This document shows, piece by piece, positions 25,086 through 34,600 of a stretch of 64,000 nucleotides of DNA (positions are counted from its first letter, which is position 1; each line of letters begins with the position of its first letter). A model generated the notes under the pieces. It did not search any database and was not told the DNA's origin. It saw nothing but the letters and a program-made list of their open reading frames with translations. The translations under genes were made by a program, and so were the position numbers. The stretch lies in contig CAVSZD010000008.1 in assembly GCA_963732355.1 (NCBI GenBank), positions 1 through 64,000 on the forward strand. The letters are read 5' to 3'. The DNA comes from JADKAV01 sp963732355. GTDB taxonomy: Bacteria > Actinomycetota > Actinomycetes > S36-B12 > UBA10799.

Positions 25086-25373
25086 CTGCGGGGTTCTGGT
25101 GACTGAGGGACCACTGACTGGGTCGAATCGTCCCCCAAAGGGGGTTCACAAACTCACGGCGACCGCCAGGGGAGTCAAGCCCGTCCTGGCACCCAAGACA
25201 CTCACACAAAACGATTTAGACTCCTTTACTGTCGGCGCTCAGTGCTCCTGTCGAACGCGCCAGTAGGCTCTTGGGTCCCTTGGGGAACTGCCGACTCTCT
25301 CGACCAATCCCTCCTTCTCAAGCGCCTGGAGCGTTCGGGATACGACTGGACGGGAGAGGCCCGAAGCATCCAT
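25086..25373. repeat. ~290-bp duplicated block, copy 2
   Basis: Copy of 16681-16968: a palindrome at 25094-25140 (C7), the flank, then a gene-end fragment. The 508-base gap 24927-25434 holds only this block and C5. Confidence 0.8.
25239..25373 (-). pseudogene. 3'-end fragment of the ATP-binding regulator gene
   Basis: Encodes MDASGLSRPVVSRTLQALEK then EGLVERVGSSP...AYWRVRQEH and stop, the winged-helix end of the 16830 gene with a few substitutions. Homology stops abruptly at 25373, so only the last ~45 codons were copied or survived. Confidence 0.8.
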
Positions 25374-25434
25374 GATCCGGCTGTGGACGATCAGCCCGGG
25401 GACCCCACCAACCAGAGCCGCTGTTCAAGGCCGA

Positions 25435-28400
25435 CTACGCGACCTTGAACCGGTTGCTGGCGATCGGTCCTACGCCCGCTACGCCAACAGCGCGTACCTC
25501 CACCCGGTAGCTGCCCTTCTTGAGCTTCCCGGACGTGAAGGACGGCTTCGAGGTCCGCTTCCACGAACCCTTCTTGCCCTTCGCCGGGGACACCCTCACC
25601 TCATAGGACGTGGCTGAAGGCACCTTCGCCCACGAGGCGCTCGCCTTGCGTTTCTTGACGCTCACCCTGAGTTTCGTGGGTGCGGCAGGCCGCTGCGGGC
25701 TTGCCGGGACCGGGCCAGGCGGGGTCACACCGCCGGTGGGCGGCACGGGCGATACGGGAGGCTGAACCGGAGGCTGAACCGGGGCGCTGCTCGGGGTGAC
25801 AGGCTGGCTGGGCTGCGAGGCCGTCGACTCCCCCGCGAGGTTGCGCGCCCTGACCGTGAACGTGTACGCCGTGCCCCCCGTCAACCCGCTTACCGTACAA
25901 CTCGTCCCCGAGGTGGAGCAGCCATTGCCGCCCGGCGTGGAGGTGACGACGTACTCAAGGATCGGCCGACCGTTGTCGCTGCCGGGAGTCCAGCTGACGC
26001 TGGCCGATTCCTGTCCGGGTGCTGCCTTGACGCCCGTCGGCGGCATCGGCTTGCCGAAGGGGACGGCCACGCCGCTGGGCGCGGAAGGCGGGGACGAGCC
26101 AGCGCTGTTGGCTGCCCGAACCGTGAACGTGAACGACAATCCGTTGTCGAGCCCTTCGATCGTGCAGCTGCGCTGGCCCAGGGTCTCGCACTCCCCGTAC
26201 GGCGTTCCTTCCACGTAGTACCGCGTGATCGCCAGCCCACCGTTGTTGCTCGGTGCCTCCCACGTGAGAGTCACCTTCTCGTCGCCGGGGGTGGCTACCA
26301 CCGCGGTCGGCACGCCCGGCGCGGTCGCGGAGCCGATGGGCTTCAGTTTGGCGTCGATGCCGGTCTTCTGCTCCTTCGCGCTGAGTTGGACCACGTTGGC
26401 CGCATCCAGCGTGGGCTTGTCGTTCCACCACTGTTCGACCAGACCCTCGCCTCCGTAGTAGCCCGGCATGAACCGGACCTTGTACGTGTCGGCCTTGAGC
26501 GCGGTCGAGGTGTAGTGGCCAGTTGGATCGGTCCAGACGGTCAGGGACTTGTTCCCGTTGAGGTCGAACACGTCCACCCCGATGCCGGCAACAGGGCGGT
26601 CCTTGTCATCGGTGACAGTTCCGCTGACCGTGGCGCCCTTCTCGAGCTCGAAGCCTGCCGTTGCGATGCCGCCGTTCGCAACCGCGACGACATCGGCGCT
26701 GGCGTACCCCGACTTGTCGTCAAACCACTCCGGAACCAGGTCCAGGCGACTGCTGCCGGGCACGGCCTGCAGACGATAGTCCTCGTCGTCCAGACCCATC
26801 ATCGTGTAACGGCCACGACCATCGGTGACGGCCGTGCGGCTGTAGTCGTCGGGCCCGGTGTAGGCGCGGACCTCCACACCCCCCACCGGGTCGCCCTGCT
26901 CATCGGTGACGACGCCGGTGAGCGTGCCACCCTTCAGCAGGGTTGCGTTAGCAACCTCCTGAGTGGCCTGTCCGAGCGAAAGGCTCGAGGCGGTGGCGCG
27001 TCGAGCCTGGCCATCCCACCACTGCCGGGCGTAGTCGCCGGAGTACGGGTCGAAGAGAATCTGATAGCTCCCGGCGGTAAGGCCACCGACGACGTACTCA
27101 CCTGCGTCGTTCGTGCACGCCGAACCGGCGTCGTCGTCGCTCAAACCGGCGTACACCCTCACACAAGCCGGAACAGGGTTGCCCTTGCCATTCAGAATCG
27201 TGCCGCGGATCGATGCGCCCTTTGCTAGAACGGCATTGATGCCGGTGAGTGCCTGACCGTCGGTCACCGTGATGGGGGTGGCCTCCTGCAGGCTCTGCTT
27301 GTTATTCCACCACTGCGGCAGCCAGTCCCCACCGTAGGAGCGGAAGTGCGCGTAGTAAGTGCCCGAGGGCAGGCCAAGCACCTTGTAGCTGCCGTTGTCG
27401 ATCTCGGCCCAGCCAAGATCCTCGCCGGCGGCATCCGTGACTTCGACCGACCCGTCGACGGGGGTTCCGCCCGCGCCAGTGACCGTACCCGCGATCGACG
27501 CTCCCCGCTGGAGGGTGAAGTCCTTGCCGGTGAGGTCCGCCCCGGCCGCCACCGGGATGAGATCGGCGCTGGCCTGCGTCGGCTTGCCGTTCCACCATTG
27601 GGTGAGCCATTCGCCATATCCCGAGGCCCGCATCGTGTATGTTCCCGGGCGCAGGCCTGTGAATGTGAACGACCCGTCCAGGCCCGTCCAGGTCCACTCC
27701 ACCGGGTCATTCCCCAGGTACAGACTGACGTCGGTGTACGTCAGGGCCTGCCCGTCCGAGGTCTTCAAGGTGCCGCTGATGGAACCGGCCTCGGTGAGCT
27801 GGGCGTTGATCCCCTGCTTCTGCTGACCCGCAACCACGGACACGGGATTGGCGTCCTGCTCCGAGTCCTTATCGTCGTACCACTCGCTGACGTAAGCCGA
27901 GGTGCCCGAGGAGAACTCGACCGCGTATTCACCGGTACTTAGCCCCGTGATCGTGTAGTCACCGTTCGCGTTCGTGACGGCGTATCGGTAGTCCTTGTCG
28001 CGCCCCGCCTGCACGTAGGCGTTGGCCAGCGGCGTGCCCCCACTGCCGGCGACCTTCCCGCTGATTGACCCGCCCTCCTCTAGTTCAGCATCAATGATCG
28101 TGGCTTGGCCGTCGATCACCGTGACGGGAGTAGCAGCGCTGCGCGACGGGCTCTTGTCGTACCACTGTGAGGCCAAGGTCGTGGGACTCGATGGCCGCAG
28201 GTAGACGCGATACGTGCCCGTCGGCAGGTCGCTGGTGGCGAAGGTGCCCGTGGCATCGGTCCACGCACGGTCGACGTAGTAGAAGGTGCCGTCCTTGTAG
28301 ACCTCCACCCGGACATCCTCGACCGGTTGTCCCTGCGGATCGGTGACCGTGCCTGTGATCGTGCGCGCTTGCCGCAGATGAGCATCGATGTCGGGCAGGG

Positions 28401-30177
28401 TCTGGCCTGCGGACACGGCCAGCTCAGTCGCGTCGGTCTCGGAGTCTGCCCCGTCGTACCACTGGACCGCCAGGTTCCCCTGCGGCTTGAACCGGACGCG
28501 GTACCCGCCCTTTTCCAAGCCCACGAGGCGGTACGTTCCGTCAGCGGCCGTGAGGGTCTTTTCGGACTCCGCGCCGGTTGCGCGAACGGTCACGGCCTCC
28601 ACCGGATTGTCCTGATCGTCCAGCACCGTTCCCGTGATGACCCCACCATCGGCCAACTCGACATTGGCGGTGAACGTCGCATCGCCGCCGAGCGTGATCG
28701 GGTCAGCATCCCACTGGTCGACCTGGTTGTTCCACCATTCGCGGGCCAGGCCGCTTGGCTCGACCGGCGTGATCCGCAGGGTGTAGGAACCCTCGCGCAG
28801 TCCGCCGATGTCATACGTGCCGTCGCCACCGGTGGTGTCGGTGAAGAAATTCCCGCCGCTGTAGGCCCGGACCTCGGCCAGGACCGGATTCCCCTGCGGA
28901 TCGGTCACGGTGCCGACGATGTGGGACGCCTTGTCCAGCGCAATGTCGATCGGCGTGTCCTGGCCCTTCGTGAGAGTGACCGGATCGGCCTCGCTGTAGG
29001 TGGGCTTGTTGTCGAACCACTCTTCGAGGTAAGTCGTCCCGCCTGGCCGGAAGCGAATCCTGTACTCCCCGGCCTGGACTGCGCTGCTGGTGTAGCGGCC
29101 GTTGCTATCGGTGTTGGCCCAGCCGTAGTCGTCGTCGGATTCGACATACACGGAGACGTTCGACACCGGCTGTCCCTGTGGGTCCGTGACGGTCCCCACC
29201 ACCCGGGAACCTCTGGTCAGGGCTGCGTCGACGGCCTTGTCCGTGCTGTTGAGAGTGACGGGGTCGGCGGACGCGTAGTTCGACTTGTCGTTGTACCACT
29301 CATCGAGATAGGAGGACTGGTAGGGCGCGTTGTATTGGATCGTGTAGTTGCCGGGGGGCAGGGCGCCGGTCGTGAACTGGCCGTTCTGATCGGTGGAGGC
29401 GTAACCCTGGGAGAGGAAGGATCCCCCGGAGTAGACGTAGACGGAGGCATTGGCCAACGGGTTTCCCGTGTCCTCTGCGGTCACAGTGCCGGTGAAACGG
29501 GCTCCCTTGACCAATGAGGCGTTCGCTGTGACGTCGGTAGCACCGATCGTGAGCGGATTGGCGGTGGCGTAACTGGACTTGTTGTCGTACCACTCGCCAA
29601 GGTAGGCGGATTGGTATGGGGCGGCGTACTGGATCTTGTAATCGCCCGGGTACAGGGCGCCGGTCGTGAACTGGCCGTTCTGATCGGTGGATCCGTAGGA
29701 CACCGAGGAGTAGGTGTCGGCCGAGTAGACAGTCACGCTGGCGCTGACGATCGGTTCGCCGGAGCCGACTGCGGTGAGCTTGCCCGTGAAGCGGGCTCCC
29801 TTGGTCAAAGAGGCATCGGCGGTGATGTTCGCGGCATCGATGGTGATGGGGTCGGCGCTGTCGAAGCTGGCCTTGTCGTCGTACCACTCGTTGAGGTACG
29901 TCGATTGGTAGGGCGCCAGGTACTGGATCTTGTAATCGCCGGGCGGCAAGGCACTGGTGGTGGTGAATTGGCCGTTCAGCCCCGTATAGGCGTAGGAGGC
30001 GTAGTCGTAGTCCGTGGTGTAGACGTACACGTTTACGCCCGACACTGGATTGCCCGTCTGGGCGTCAGTGACTGTGCCGGAGATCGTCCCACCCGCAGCG
30101 CTGGCTGCGCCGTAGCCGAGCACGGCGAGGATGACCCCCGCTAGACCTGCGAACAGAATCGTCAGAAGACGCCTCAT
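25435..30177 (-). CDS. Giant secreted protein: 13 carboxypeptidase-regulatory-like repeats, two FnIII, FnIII-like tail
   Basis: 1,580 aa; ATG 30177 follows a GGGGG ribosome-binding site. Signal peptide MRRLLTILFAGLAGVILAVL...ASA. Thirteen repeats of about 90-100 aa fill residues 30-1300: each opens GTVTD..G.PV..V.VY, continues G.YT...L..G.Y.I.F.......W(Y/W)(D/N)(D/N)K, and ends with a DA.L..G link. Two classical FnIII domains follow (APGVPTAVVATPGDEKVTLTW; PMPPTGVKAAPGQESASVSW), then a Pro-rich linker and the Lys-rich FnIII-like tail shared with 4644 and 6393. The last three regulatory repeats match those of the 445-aa protein. Expected to be a long rod-like surface or matrix protein. Confidence 0.85.
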   Translation of the reverse strand: MRRLLTILFAGLAGVILAVLGYGAASAAGGTISGTVTDAQTGNPVSGVNVYVYTTDYDYASYAYTGLNGQFTTTSALPPGDYKIQYLAPYQSTYLNEWYDDKASFDSADPITIDAANITADASLTKGARFTGKLTAVGSGEPIVSASVTVYSADTYSSVSYGSTDQNGQFTTGALYPGDYKIQYAAPYQSAYLGEWYDNKSSYATANPLTIGATDVTANASLVKGARFTGTVTAEDTGNPLANASVYVYSGGSFLSQGYASTDQNGQFTTGALPPGNYTIQYNAPYQSSYLDEWYNDKSNYASADPVTLNSTDKAVDAALTRGSRVVGTVTDPQGQPVSNVSVYVESDDDYGWANTDSNGRYTSSAVQAGEYRIRFRPGGTTYLEEWFDNKPTYSEADPVTLTKGQDTPIDIALDKASHIVGTVTDPQGNPVLAEVRAYSGGNFFTDTTGGDGTYDIGGLREGSYTLRITPVEPSGLAREWWNNQVDQWDADPITLGGDATFTANVELADGGVITGTVLDDQDNPVEAVTVRATGAESEKTLTAADGTYRLVGLEKGGYRVRFKPQGNLAVQWYDGADSETDATELAVSAGQTLPDIDAHLRQARTITGTVTDPQGQPVEDVRVEVYKDGTFYYVDRAWTDATGTFATSDLPTGTYRVYLRPSSPTTLASQWYDKSPSRSAATPVTVIDGQATIIDAELEEGGSISGKVAGSGGTPLANAYVQAGRDKDYRYAVTNANGDYTITGLSTGEYAVEFSSGTSAYVSEWYDDKDSEQDANPVSVVAGQQKQGINAQLTEAGSISGTLKTSDGQALTYTDVSLYLGNDPVEWTWTGLDGSFTFTGLRPGTYTMRASGYGEWLTQWWNGKPTQASADLIPVAAGADLTGKDFTLQRGASIAGTVTGAGGTPVDGSVEVTDAAGEDLGWAEIDNGSYKVLGLPSGTYYAHFRSYGGDWLPQWWNNKQSLQEATPITVTDGQALTGINAVLAKGASIRGTILNGKGNPVPACVRVYAGLSDDDAGSACTNDAGEYVVGGLTAGSYQILFDPYSGDYARQWWDGQARRATASSLSLGQATQEVANATLLKGGTLTGVVTDEQGDPVGGVEVRAYTGPDDYSRTAVTDGRGRYTMMGLDDEDYRLQAVPGSSRLDLVPEWFDDKSGYASADVVAVANGGIATAGFELEKGATVSGTVTDDKDRPVAGIGVDVFDLNGNKSLTVWTDPTGHYTSTALKADTYKVRFMPGYYGGEGLVEQWWNDKPTLDAANVVQLSAKEQKTGIDAKLKPIGSATAPGVPTAVVATPGDEKVTLTWEAPSNNGGLAITRYYVEGTPYGECETLGQRSCTIEGLDNGLSFTFTVRAANSAGSSPPSAPSGVAVPFGKPMPPTGVKAAPGQESASVSWTPGSDNGRPILEYVVTSTPGGNGCSTSGTSCTVSGLTGGTAYTFTVRARNLAGESTASQPSQPVTPSSAPVQPPVQPPVSPVPPTGGVTPPGPVPASPQRPAAPTKLRVSVKKRKASASWAKVPSATSYEVRVSPAKGKKGSWKRTSKPSFTSGKLKKGSYRVEVRAVGVAGVGPIASNRFKVA

Positions 30178-30268
30178 GGCAGCAAACCCCCGTTAGCCCA
30201 AATACGACATGCAGGCTCGAGGGTAGCAGTGCAAGTCTGCCTTTGTTCGGTGGTCTAACGAATTGACG

Positions 30269-30529
30269 ATGCGAACCATGAGTTACAGCGAATCCCGCAA
30301 GCGCTAGGCCGAGGTTCTCGACTCCGTGGTCGACGACCGCGAGGAGATCGTCATCACCCGAGCGGGCCACGAGCCTGTGGTGATCCTCTCCCTGGCTGAC
30401 TTCGAGTCTCTGCGAGAAGCCGCCTACCTGCTGCGATCCCCGGCCAACGCGCGTCGCCTGCTCGACGCGATGCAGCGGCTTGAGTCCGGCGCAGGCGAGC
30501 AGCACGAGCTGGTGGACGATCAGGAGTGA
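30269..30529 (+). pseudogene. YefM/Phd antitoxin gene with in-frame amber stop
   Basis: ATG 30269 (or 30278) reads MRTMSYSESRKR, then TAG at 30305-30307, then AEVLDSVVDDREEIVITRAG and HEPVVILSLADFESLREAAY to a stop at 30527. The sense frame continues cleanly on both sides of the TAG, so it is a single nonsense change in the DNA-binding N terminus. Re-initiation at GTG 30326 would give a 67-aa protein lacking the N-terminal strand. The partner toxin is also truncated. Confidence 0.8.
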
Positions 30530-30535
30530 GACATC

Positions 30536-30695
30536 TCGCAACGGCAACGAGGGCATCGGCAAACCCGAGCCCCTCAAGCACGACTTCGCCGGATACTGGT
30601 CCCGGCGAATCGATGACGAACATCGCCTCGTGTACAAACGTGCCGGCGACGACGAGGTCCGGATCGCCTCCTGCCGCTACCACTACGGGACGTAG
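30536..30695 (+). pseudogene. YoeB toxin, N terminus deleted
   Basis: The frame reads RNGNEGIGKPEPLKHDFAGY then WSRRIDDEHRLVYKRAGDDE ... CRYHYGT and stop: the C-terminal ~53 residues of YoeB with the catalytic region intact. The first ~35 codons, normally starting next to the antitoxin stop, are absent. Only 6 bp separate it from the antitoxin stop, so a clean deletion of about 100 bp is likely. Confidence 0.8.
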
Positions 30696-30819
30696 TTCGT
30701 CCAACGAGTGAGTTGCCGCTGAGGTGCCAGGATGCCGCCACCGGGGTGTCCCGGTACCTGTGGTGCAACTGAGTCGTTGCTGAGTCACAAGGCTGACCAG
30801 GGGGCGTGATTCTTTGCGC

Positions 30820-31235
30820 TCAGCCCCCCGTCCCGCGCACCACCGCCGCCAGTTCCGCGGCGGTCACCCCGTACACCTTGGCCATCCGCCGCGGGTCCGG
30901 CGGCAGTTCCTCGCCGGCCTCCACCCGCTTCAACGCCGACCGCTCCGGCCCCAGCCGCTGGGCGGCTTGCGCCTGGGTCAATCCCAACGACTCCCGCAGC
31001 CGCCGCAGGTCGGCCGCATCGCCTGGCCCGGGCTGCTCGAGGTCGTCGAACCCCAGGCCGAGCACCTGCGCCAACTGCGCCTGGGTCGAGGCCTTCGGTG
31101 CCCTGGCCCCGGTCTCCCAGGCCTGCACGCTGGCCGCGCTCACCCCGACCCGCTGGCCCAACTCCGCCCGCGAGTTGCCCCGAGCAGTCGGGCGTCCCGC
31201 AGCGCATCGGCGCTGAAGCGGCGGTTACGGCGCAC
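30820..31235 (-). pseudogene. Double-XRE helix-turn-helix regulator, frameshifted (cassette copy 1)
   Basis: From GTG 31235 the frame reads RRNRRFSADALRDARLLG, then a one-base deletion near 31175 shifts frame. The rest (GQRVGVSAASVQAWETGARA ... and LGLTQAQAAQRLGPERSALK) is open in the second frame from about 31161 to 30820. Two XRE-type motifs per protein, as in the intact copy at 44343-44756 and the nonsense copy at 41468-41881. The GTG lies 9 bp beyond the stop of a secreted-protein tail (31245), the same gene order as the other copies. Confidence 0.75.
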
Positions 31236-31244
31236 GACCCGGCC

Positions 31245-31330
31245 CTACGCGACCGTCCACTTCTTGCTGAACACGTGCGGCCGGTAGCCCGGTGCCTTCA
31301 GCGACACCGTGCTGCTGAGTACCAGGTCTG
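31245..31330 (-). pseudogene. 3' tail of a cassette secreted-protein gene (copy 1)
   Basis: Reads VSLKAPGYRPHVFSKKWTVA then stop, the conserved C-terminal strand of the cassette secreted protein (KLSLKAPAVPGYQ... SKKWTVK at 44763). Upstream homology fades after about 30 codons. The remaining bases to 31679 (about 350) hold no gene I can support and precede the RHS gene. Confidence 0.65.
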
Positions 31331-31679
31331 GCCCGACTGCAGCCGAACCGCTGACCTGGGGCCATGCCACTTGTCCAATACGCACCGGGTGAGGCCCCCG
31401 CAGGACCGGGTCCGCACCGGAGGCAAGAATCTCCCCTTCCGCTTGTCAGTACGGACGTTGCACAGGGCAACCTGATGCAGGGCGGTCTCAGGTTCGACCA
31501 GGTCATGTTCCGCTTAACTACATGGATGCGGGGTCAGGACAGGGAGGCGGGCGCTTACCGGAAACAGCAGGGACTCATGTCGAGGAGTCAAGCATGTGCG
31601 GCCGCCGCACCTTGTTCACTTGTGTCGGAGTAGGGTACGGGTGGTTTCGTAAGTGCGCTTAACAAATGGGGGGCGTGCC

Positions 31680-34600
31680 ATGGCTGCACGACGATCGTTC
31701 ATTTCTGTAGTCGCGATCGGTGCGCTGGCTTTGGCCGGCTGGGGCGCCCCTGCTGCGGAATCAGCCGATCGGGCCCAACCCGTCAAGTTGGTGGATGCGA
31801 ATGCCCGGACAGCAGCCTTGGCGAAGAAGGCGGCCAAGGGTGCATTGCGTGTGCGTGTTGCAGGTCTGCCCGACGGTGTGCAGCCACAGGTGCGTATCGG
31901 CGGTCCAGGTGGCTACCGGGCCAACGTGCGACGGACCACGACGCTGAAGAGGCTGACCCCGGGGGTCTACAAGGTCTCAACCCCACGAGTCACAACTGCG
32001 GCTGGAGTTGGTACCGGGGAACCTTCGAAGTCGCGTGTGACGGTGCGGGCTAACCGGACGACTACGGTCACGGCTGACTACGTCTGGACGACGAACTCCC
32101 CAACCATTCCCCCCACCCAGCCACCAGTCACGCCGCCGTCCTCCCCGCCTCCCTCCACGCCACCTCCGGCGGACACAACACCGCCCGGGCCGGTCACCGG
32201 GCTGGCCGTGGTTGATCGCACGCCGACCAGCTTGGCGTTGTCGTGGACAAACCCGGGCGATGCGGATCTGGCCAGCGTGATTGTCAGACGAGCTATTGGT
32301 CCGACGGCGCCAGCGACGGCGTCGACCGGGAGTGCGGTGGCTCTCCAGGCGCCTCTTGCAGCGCAGGTGGCTGACGCTGGTCTGGCACCGGGGACTGAGT
32401 ACTCGTACGCGGTATTCACGCGCGACGTACTTGGCAATACCGGTTCTCGCATGACTGTGACGGCAACGACTGAGACAGTGGACACGACGCCTCCGGGGCC
32501 GGTGACCGGGCTGACGGTGGGTACGCGCACGACCTCGTCGGTGCAGTTGTCGTGGACCAATCCGGCGGACGCTGATCTGGACCGGATTGTGGTGCGGCGG
32601 GCGGCTGGTCCGGTGCCACCGGCGAACGTCACGGCGGGCACTGGTGTGACGTTGGGTTCACTGAAGGCGACGTCAGTCACGGATTCGGGGTTGACGTCGG
32701 ACTCGGAGTTTTCCTATGCCGTGTTCGCCAAGGACGCCGTTGGCAACGTCAGTCAGGCCACCACGGTCACGACCCGCACCCAAGCGGAGGACACGACGCC
32801 TCCGGGGCCGGTGACCGGGCTGACGGTGGGTACGCGCACGACCTCGTCGGTGCAGTTGTCGTGGACCAATCCGGCGGACGCTGATCTGGACCGGATTGTG
32901 GTGCGGCGGGCGGCTGGTCCGGTGCCACCGGCGAACGTCACGGCGGGCACTGGTGTGGCGTTGGGTTCACTGAAGGCGACGTCAGTCACGGATTCGGGGT
33001 TGACGTCGGACTCGGAGTTTTCCTATGCCGTGTTCGCCAAGGACGCCGTTGGCAACGTCAGTCAGGCCACCACGGTCACCACCCGCACCCAAGCGGAGGA
33101 CACGACGCCTCCGGGGCCGGTGACCGGCCTCACGGTCAACTCGGTTGCGGCCCGCTCGATCAGTCTGAACTGGAGCAACCCCAGCGATGCGGATCTGGAG
33201 CGGGTCGTTGTCCGTCGTGCCACCGGGCCGAATGCACCCTTGACGCCGACCGACGGCACGGCAGTGACGCTGACTTCCCCTACTGCGACGAATGTCAAGG
33301 ACGGCGGGCTAGCGCCTGACACTGAGTATTCGTACGCGGTGTTCACTCGCGATACTCTCGGCAACACGTCCCAGGTTCCCGTCACCACGACTGCGAAGAC
33401 GCTTCTCCCGCCGGCGATCCCGACCGGGCTTACCGCTGTACCCCTTCACAACGCCGTGAAACTCACCTGGGATGCGGTTCCCAACCCGGGTCAATATCGC
33501 ATCTATCAGGGCGCCAGTTCCAGCGGGCCGTGGTCGTACATCGGGTCCACCGACGCCACCATCACCAAGTACACGGCGACTGGGCTCACCGACGGTGTTG
33601 CCTACTGGTTCGCTGTCACGAGTGTCGATCCAGATGGCAACGACGAAAGCATCAGGTCAACACCGGCTTCAGCGACACCACAGCCACCTGGCGGAACCGC
33701 ACACTGCGGCAGCCTCCCGGAGGACCAAACCTGGTCCGCTGGAACTGTGCACGTGATCACCTGCCAGGTTGAGATTCCCTGGGGCCGCACGCTGACGATC
33801 GCCCCCGGAGCCATCGTGAAGGGTTCTTCGGGCATCGCAGTCAGCGGGGCGTTGCGCATCGACGGAACTGCGGCCGACCCCGCCGTCCTGACCAGCTACG
33901 CGGACGACACAGTCGGGGGTGACACGAACGCCGACGGCGACGCCACGGCACCGAGCTTGTGGAATGGCATAAGTACCTGGCAGCGAGCCACTGACCAGCC
34001 CCCCAGCGTGACCATCTCGCATCTCCACCTGTCCTATGCCGGTGTGAACATCCAGAACAGCGGCGATGACCGCGACACCTTCAGCTACGTCGAACGTATT
34101 TCCGAGGTCTTGGACTCGACGTTCGACCACGGAGCGAGTCTCTACGTCGACGCATCGGGCCCCATCAATATCAGCGGTAACACCGTAGACACGGCTGCCG
34201 AGAATGAACGCCCGAGCCGGGGCATTTCGGTGCGCCAGCAGGGGTATCTGTCGGCGGTGACGGTGTCGGGGAACACGGTGTCGGGGGTCAACGCGGGCAA
34301 CGCGGACTACAACGCGGTGAACAACTCCTGGCCGTACGGCAGCGGCAGCGGTGTGTTCGTGTGGGTGCAGGGGCAGTCGACGGTGTCGCCGGTGGTGCAG
34401 AACAACACGGTGTCGAAGACCTCGCATGAGGGCTGGGTGGTGGATTCCCAGCGTCTGGATCCGTCGAAGCTGACCGGGAACACGGTGGGGTCGGGCAGCT
34501 TGAACGGGTTCGGGATGCAGGGCACCTTGATCTCGGACTTGTCGTTGCCGTTCGGGAACACCCCGCTGGTGTTGACCTCGAGTCTGTCGGTGGGTGAGGG

